Shown: one piece after another, positions 6,790-9,657 of the stretch
How the letters are laid out: each line of letters opens with the position of its first letter
How positions within the stretch are numbered: position 1 is the first letter of the stretch
From: Nitrospirota bacterium
GTDB lineage: Bacteria; Nitrospirota; Thermodesulfovibrionia; UBA6902; BMS3Bbin08
Assembly (NCBI GenBank): GCA_030637135.1
Contig: DAOVVO010000050.1
Location: 1 to 9,657, forward strand
Length of the DNA stretch: 9,657 nucleotides
Reading direction: 5' to 3'
Made by a program: the position numbers and the translations under genes
Notes under the pieces: model-generated
Databases searched by the model: none
Told to the model about the DNA's origin: nothing
The model's input: only the letters and a program-made list of their open reading frames with translations

Positions 6790-7143
6790 GTGGATGCTAT
6801 AAAGCTTTTAGAAAATAGTTATAAAAAGGATATTACTTCTTTCAGAGTTGGCGATACGGTAAAAGTAAGTATGAGCATAAAGGAAGGGGATAAACAGAGA
6901 GTTCAGGCTTTTGAAGGTGTTGTAATTGCACTCAGAGGTAGCGGGACTCGTAAAACTTTTACAGTGAGAAAGATATCTTATGGTATTGGTGTGGAAAAGA
7001 TATTCCCTGTTTATTCTCCTCTGATTAATAAAATAGAGCTCATCAAAGAAGCGTCCGTAAGAAGAGCAAAACTCTATTACCTCCGGGAGAAAAAAGGCAA
7101 GGCTGCTAAATTAAAAGAAAAATCCTATGCAAAGTCTAGTTAG
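6790..7143 (+). CDS. rplS: 50S ribosomal protein L19
   Basis: This is large-subunit protein L19, located at the 30S-50S interface, 117 residues with a GTG start. Family features include FRVGDTVKVSMSIKEGDKQRVQAFEGVVIALRGSG in the first half. The conserved FPVYSPLINKIELI and VRRAKLYYLREKKGKAAKLKEK fall in the second. The length matches the usual 110-120 residues. The GTG at 6790 follows GGGGAGGA (6775-6782) at 7 nt spacing. It is the last gene of the tightly spaced operon; the next gap is 167 bp. Confidence 0.95.
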   Translation: MDAIKLLENSYKKDITSFRVGDTVKVSMSIKEGDKQRVQAFEGVVIALRGSGTRKTFTVRKISYGIGVEKIFPVYSPLINKIELIKEASVRRAKLYYLREKKGKAAKLKEKSYAKSS

Positions 7144-7310
7144 TCTTCATTTGTTGTAGATTACACACATTTTCTCTCAGCTATTTCAAATATCTCGTTG
7201 TAAAAAATGTCATCCGCTCGATTCCCACGATACTTATGTGTACATTTAACCTTCCCGGTATAACAATTGAGTAATTTATTTTTTCTCCCTAATTTGATAG
7301 TATTACCCAA
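7144..7310 (+). other. rplS–rnhB gap without recognisable features
   Basis: This 167-bp AT-rich stretch breaks an otherwise tight operon. I see no ORF above about 18 codons, no strong terminator hairpin and only a weak promoter-like pair near its end. Gene remnants cannot be excluded. Confidence 0.4.
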
Positions 7311-7949
7311 ATGGCTCCTGGGAAACATTTAAACACGCTTTTTTTTTATGATGAAACTATCCGAAGCACTTATCCTGTTATTGCAGGTATTGATGAAGCA
7401 GGAAGGGGCCCGTTAGCCGGTCCTGTTGTTGCGGCTACTGTGATACTTCCAAAAGGTCTTATAATTAAGGGGCTGAAAGATTCAAAAAAGGTTCTTGAAA
7501 AAAAGCGTAAAAAGCTTTTCTGGGACATTGTTTATGGTGCTGAAAATATAGGGATAGGAATAGTAGATGCAGATAGTATAGATAGGACGAATATACTAAA
7601 AGCAACACGTCTTGCAATGGAAAGAGCAGTTAAAGACCTGGCAAGGATACCCGACATCCTTCTCATTGATGCCTTAACACTGCCGAATCTGAACAAAATT
7701 TCTCAAAAACCAATCATTAAAGGTGATTCCATAAGTGCATCCATCGCTGCAGCATCCATTATTGCAAAAACGGTGAGAGATGATATTATGCTCGTCTATC
7801 ATGAAAAATATCCCCTCTACAATTTCAAAAAACACAAAGGCTATTCCACACAAGAGCACATTGAATGCATACGCTTATATGGTCCATGCCTGATTCATCG
7901 GAAAAGTTTTAAAAAAGTAATGGACAGAGAACTGCCTCTCAAGGAATAG
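7311..7949 (+). CDS. rnhB: Ribonuclease HII
   Basis: This 212-residue endonuclease cleaves the RNA strand of RNA-DNA hybrids and nicks at single ribonucleotides in DNA. The DEDD metal site is complete: D28 and E29 in GIDEAGRGPLAGP (26-38), D120 in LLIDALTLP, and D139 in IKGDS. The following SIAAASIIAKTVRD (144-157) is the family signature, and the C-terminal KHKGYSTQEH is also conserved. The ATG at 7311 has no recognisable Shine-Dalgarno. A weak promoter-like pair (TTGAGT 7267-7272, TAATTT 7290-7295, 17-bp spacer) could give a nearly leaderless message, but that is speculative. It commonly follows rplS in bacteria, as here. Confidence 0.94.
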   Translation: MAPGKHLNTLFFYDETIRSTYPVIAGIDEAGRGPLAGPVVAATVILPKGLIIKGLKDSKKVLEKKRKKLFWDIVYGAENIGIGIVDADSIDRTNILKATRLAMERAVKDLARIPDILLIDALTLPNLNKISQKPIIKGDSISASIAAASIIAKTVRDDIMLVYHEKYPLYNFKKHKGYSTQEHIECIRLYGPCLIHRKSFKKVMDRELPLKE

Positions 7950-7958
7950 CTTCAAATA

Positions 7959-8348
7959 ATGACGATTTCAAATGTCTATACCATAACAGCTGATATTGTT
8001 GTTCTGCTCCACTTTTTATGGATAATGTTCCTCATTTTTGGTGCTCTTATTGGGAGACGATATACGCGGGTAAAAGTCTTTCACATCGCAGGGATGGGAT
8101 TTGCAGTAATAATACAAATCTTTGGATGGTACTGTCCCCTCACATACATTGAGGTCTGGTTAAGAAAAATGCACCAACCCTCTCAAGGTTATGAAGGTTC
8201 GTTTATAATTAATTATGTTGAAAAAATCGTATATCTTGAACTTTCAGGAAAAATCATTCTCATAGCGACAATTTTTCTCGTTTTGATATCTACGTTGATT
8301 TATCTTCATAACCCTAAAAAAAACCTGAATAAAAAAGAAGAAAAATAG
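7959..8348 (+). CDS. DUF2784 family small membrane protein
   Basis: This 129-residue integral membrane protein of unknown function has three clear hydrophobic segments at about residues 12-32, 43-62 and 96-116. Its lysine-rich tail is probably cytoplasmic. The signature GWYCPLTYIEVWLR (56-69), followed by GYEGSFIINY (77-86), matches the DUF2784 pattern of a GW-CPLT-E-WLR core and a SFI-Y motif. It starts 9 bp after the rnhB stop. AAGGAA at 7941-7946 is a possible ribosome site with rather long spacing, so coupling to rnhB is likely. The stop codon lies only 1 nt before the RAYT-like element boundary, but the length is normal, so it does not look truncated. Confidence 0.8.
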   Translation: MTISNVYTITADIVVLLHFLWIMFLIFGALIGRRYTRVKVFHIAGMGFAVIIQIFGWYCPLTYIEVWLRKMHQPSQGYEGSFIINYVEKIVYLELSGKIILIATIFLVLISTLIYLHNPKKNLNKKEEK

Positions 8349-8349
8349 A

Positions 8350-8375
8350 AGGGGTCAGGCCTTGACATAGGACAA
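8350..8375 (+). repeat. Left 26-bp inverted repeat (REP-like)
   Basis: This is identical to the reverse complement of 9431-9456 over all 26 positions. It has the core GGGGTCAGGCCTTGAC, an imperfect palindrome (GTCA/TGAC arms around GGCCT). The stop codon (8355-8357) and last five codons of the transposase lie within it. The identity ends at both outer and inner edges, so the repeat length is exact. Confidence 0.9.
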
Positions 8376-9329
8376 TTCCCTTTCAATCTTTCTAACCTTT
8401 CTTCTAATCTTCATGTTATCCTCTATATCTTTCTTGAATCTCTGATACACCTTCGCTACTGCTGAAAAGCTTATACCTCCAAAGAATTCTCCTATCTGCC
8501 TGTTGCTTGTTCCTGTGCGCTCCTTCATAAGATATATTACTATCTTCCTTTGTTCAGAAAATTTATTTCTTATTATATCCTCTATCCTCAACCCGTAATG
8601 CTTTGACACTATATTTATTACTTCCTCTATTTTATATGCGGATTTTAATGCCGTTCTCTGTGAGACACTGTCTCGTTGAAGATATTCCTCTTTTATATTC
8701 CGCAATGTGTCCTTAATAAATTTCTGTCCTCCTAGGATTATCCCACCATAAACATCCTTAAGAAAATCATATGGCTCTTCATCTCCGATAGCTGCTTCTA
8801 CGAATTTCCTATATTCTTTTTTGATATCCACGTTCTTACCTTTAATCAATCCAAATATCAAATCCGTTGTCACTACTTCATCTATCCTGCCAGAGACAAA
8901 TGCCGAGTAACTGCTGAATGCATATTCTTCAGGCTTTTTTACTATCCCCGCCCTCACCGGATTAAGGTGGATATATCGACTCAATTCCAACATATAGTTA
9001 TCCTTTGACACTAACATTGCCTTATATCTGCCCTGAAATAAGTGACCCGCTCTCTTCCTCTTGATATTAATATATGTTGTATACGAACTGTTAATGTAGT
9101 GCATTGTCTTGCTCAGGTTGGCTTTAGGTGTTTCCAAAATCAGATGATAGTGATTTGACATGAGCACATAACAATGAAGCAAAATTCCAAACTTCCTCTC
9201 TGCCTCTGCCACATATTCAAGAAACTTTTCGTAATCCTTCTTCGAGAAGTATATCTCACCACGCTCATTACCACGTGCTGTTATGTGATATACGGCTCCT
9301 TCGTATTCTATCCGTAAGGGTCTCGCCAT
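8355..9329 (-). CDS. REP-associated tyrosine transposase with DnaA-like C-terminal domain
   Basis: This 324-residue protein starts with MARPLRIEYEGAVYHITARGNERG, the hallmark N-terminus of the Y1_Tnp/RAYT family. The HUH motif is NHYHLIL (H60, H62). The likely nucleophile is Y119 in RYIHLNPVRAG (118-128). GHLFQGRYKA (95-104) is also conserved. The family catalyses single-strand cleavage and joining at hairpin-forming repeats. Residues about 233-300, including RKIVIYLMKERTGTSNRQIGEFFGGISFSAVAKV, resemble the helix-turn-helix of the DnaA C-terminal domain. They probably provide DNA binding, and can lead to mis-annotation as DnaA. The ATG at 9329 has only a weak GGAA before it. The frame is intact and all catalytic residues are present, so it may be active. 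Confidence 0.9.
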   Translation of the reverse strand: MARPLRIEYEGAVYHITARGNERGEIYFSKKDYEKFLEYVAEAERKFGILLHCYVLMSNHYHLILETPKANLSKTMHYINSSYTTYINIKRKRAGHLFQGRYKAMLVSKDNYMLELSRYIHLNPVRAGIVKKPEEYAFSSYSAFVSGRIDEVVTTDLIFGLIKGKNVDIKKEYRKFVEAAIGDEEPYDFLKDVYGGIILGGQKFIKDTLRNIKEEYLQRDSVSQRTALKSAYKIEEVINIVSKHYGLRIEDIIRNKFSEQRKIVIYLMKERTGTSNRQIGEFFGGISFSAVAKVYQRFKKDIEDNMKIRRKVRKIERELSYVKA

Positions 9330-9430
9330 CGCTATTCCATTGTATTGTTCATGATCAGGGAATCTTCTTTCTACTTAACTGTTTTTTTAAATTAAATTTG
9401 TGAAGTTTAGATGATAGTTTAGTTTGGAAC
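9330..9430 (-). other. Transposase leader inside the mobile element
   Basis: This 101-bp AT-rich stretch separates the transposase start and the right inverted repeat. It must contain the gene's own promoter if there is one, but no good -35/-10 pair is visible. I see no further ORF or hairpin. Confidence 0.4.
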
Positions 9431-9456
9431 TTGTCCTATGTCAAGGCCTGACCCCT
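9431..9456 (-). repeat. Right 26-bp inverted repeat (REP-like)
   Basis: This is a perfect inverted copy of 8350-8375. Read outward it equals the 3' end of the transposase gene (codons for LSYVKA and stop) although no gene is present here. It begins 12 bp beyond the 3' end of tRNA-Asp, so the hairpin-forming unit could also end tRNA transcripts. Confidence 0.9.
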
Positions 9457-9468
9457 AAATAAATAATA

Positions 9469-9545
9469 TGGCGGGGTGAACGGGACTCGAACCCGCGACC
9501 TCTGGCTTGACAGGCCAGCGTTCTAACCAACTGAACTACCACCCC
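9469..9545 (-). tRNA. tRNA-Asp (anticodon GTC)
   Basis: On the minus strand this 77-nt sequence folds into a full cloverleaf with an encoded 3' CCA (9469-9471) and discriminator G (9472). The acceptor stem is GGGGTGG/TCACCCC with one G-T pair. The D arm contains AGTTGGTTA. The anticodon stem CTGGC/GCCAG encloses loop CTGTCAA with anticodon GTC (9509-9511). The T arm is GCGGGTTCGAGTCCCGT. The sequence closely parallels E. coli tRNA-Asp. Its transcription runs toward the mobile element. Confidence 0.96.
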
Positions 9546-9589
9546 ACATCACTTAAATTACAACGTTCAGATTACAAATTGAAAAATTT

Positions 9590-9632
9590 AAAAAAGGCGC
9601 CTTCCCGACCCGTCGGGATCCGCCGAGGCGGA
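9590..9632 (-). terminator. GC-rich double hairpin with T-run on the minus strand
   Basis: Two perfect 6-bp dyads lie back to back: CCCGAC/GTCGGG (9604-9617) and TCCGCC/GGCGGA (9619-9632). Read on the minus strand, GGCG (9621-9624) can also pair with CGCC (9596-9599) around the CCCGAC hairpin. That structure is followed directly by six T residues (9595-9590), which makes it terminator-like for a transcript coming from the right. Its GC content contrasts sharply with the AT-rich surroundings, so a mobile hairpin repeat is the alternative. Confidence 0.45.
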
Positions 9633-9645
9633 AACTACCACCCCA
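9633..9645 (-). repeat. 13-nt copy of the tRNA-Asp 5' end
   Basis: AACTACCACCCCA at 9633-9645 exactly repeats 9534-9546, which is the first 12 nt of tRNA-Asp plus one upstream base. The rest of the tRNA is absent; the GC-rich hairpin element begins at the break. It is a tRNA remnant or part of a tRNA-derived repeat, not a functional tRNA. Confidence 0.6.
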
Positions 9646-9657
9646 TTGAAAAGCGAA

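Larger units (their letters stand above)
8350..9456. mobile_element. RAYT-like single-gene element bounded by 26-bp inverted repeats
   Basis: A 1,107-bp unit is bounded by perfect 26-bp inverted repeats (8350-8375 and 9431-9456) and contains one transposase gene. The gene is a Y1/HUH tyrosine transposase, the class that moves or spreads single-stranded DNA. Flanking inverted palindromic units fit REP-associated transposases better than DDE insertion sequences. No target duplication is visible, as expected for this class. It sits between the DUF2784 stop codon and tRNA-Asp and disrupts neither. Confidence 0.75.

Noticed and set aside
7267..7295. Promoter for rnhB (TTGAGT, 17 bp, TAATTT)
   Set aside because: The spacing is good but the -10 matches only about half of the consensus in an AT-rich stretch. 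It is too weak to call as a feature.
8350..9456. CRISPR array, toxin-antitoxin or defence island next to the tRNA
   Set aside because: There are no spaced direct repeats, no paired small genes and no defence-type domains. The region is one transposase with inverted ends.
9431..9657. Integrative element attached at tRNA-Asp, from the duplicated tRNA end
   Set aside because: Integrase att sites normally duplicate the tRNA 3' end. Here the copied part is the 5' end, the two copies are only about 100 bp apart, and no integrase is present.

Overview
The window looks like ordinary bacterial chromosome, moderately AT-rich, built around a housekeeping operon for redox and translation. At the right end sits a short accessory stretch with a single-strand-transposase element and a tRNA gene. 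The gene order ffh–rpsP–khpA–trmD–rplS–rnhB and the protein styles suggest a Gram-negative or deep-branching anaerobe-type lineage. Nitrospirota, Desulfobacterota and anammox-like Planctomycetota are all possible. I cannot fix the phylum by eye.

Layout. Positions 36-2407 hold two minus-strand genes: a creatininase-family metal amidohydrolase, and upstream of it a large membrane protein made of repeated CmpX-type (mechanosensitive-channel-like) TM modules. A divergent 346-bp intergenic region (2408-2753) follows. It contains a perfect-consensus sigma70 promoter for the plus-strand operon and an orphan plus-strand terminator hairpin. The plus-strand run 2754-7143 is thioredoxin (trxA), thioredoxin reductase (trxB), SRP GTPase (ffh), ribosomal protein S16 (rpsP), a KH-domain protein (khpA), tRNA m1G37 methyltransferase (trmD) and ribosomal protein L19 (rplS). 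After a 167-bp gap come ribonuclease HII (rnhB) and a small DUF2784 membrane protein.

Positions 8350-9456 are a RAYT-like (Y1/HUH tyrosine transposase) element bounded by a perfect 26-bp inverted repeat. Its transposase carries a DnaA-like C-terminal helix-turn-helix region, and its last codons and stop lie inside one repeat copy. Beyond it lies tRNA-Asp(GTC) on the minus strand, then a GC-rich double-hairpin element abutting a 13-nt copy of the tRNA-Asp 5' end.

How the genes work together. TrxA and TrxB form the NADPH-dependent disulfide-reducing couple and are translationally abutted. Ffh targets nascent membrane proteins. RpsP and RplS are ribosomal proteins, TrmD modifies tRNA for reading-frame maintenance, and KhpA is an RNA-binding protein. 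The usual rimM gene between khpA and trmD is absent; a hairpin occupies that spot directly before the trmD ribosome-binding site. I did not find a convincing new multi-gene system. The points most worth a second look are the RAYT element and its inverted repeats, the tRNA-fragment/hairpin element at the right edge, the orphan terminator, and the rimM-less junction.
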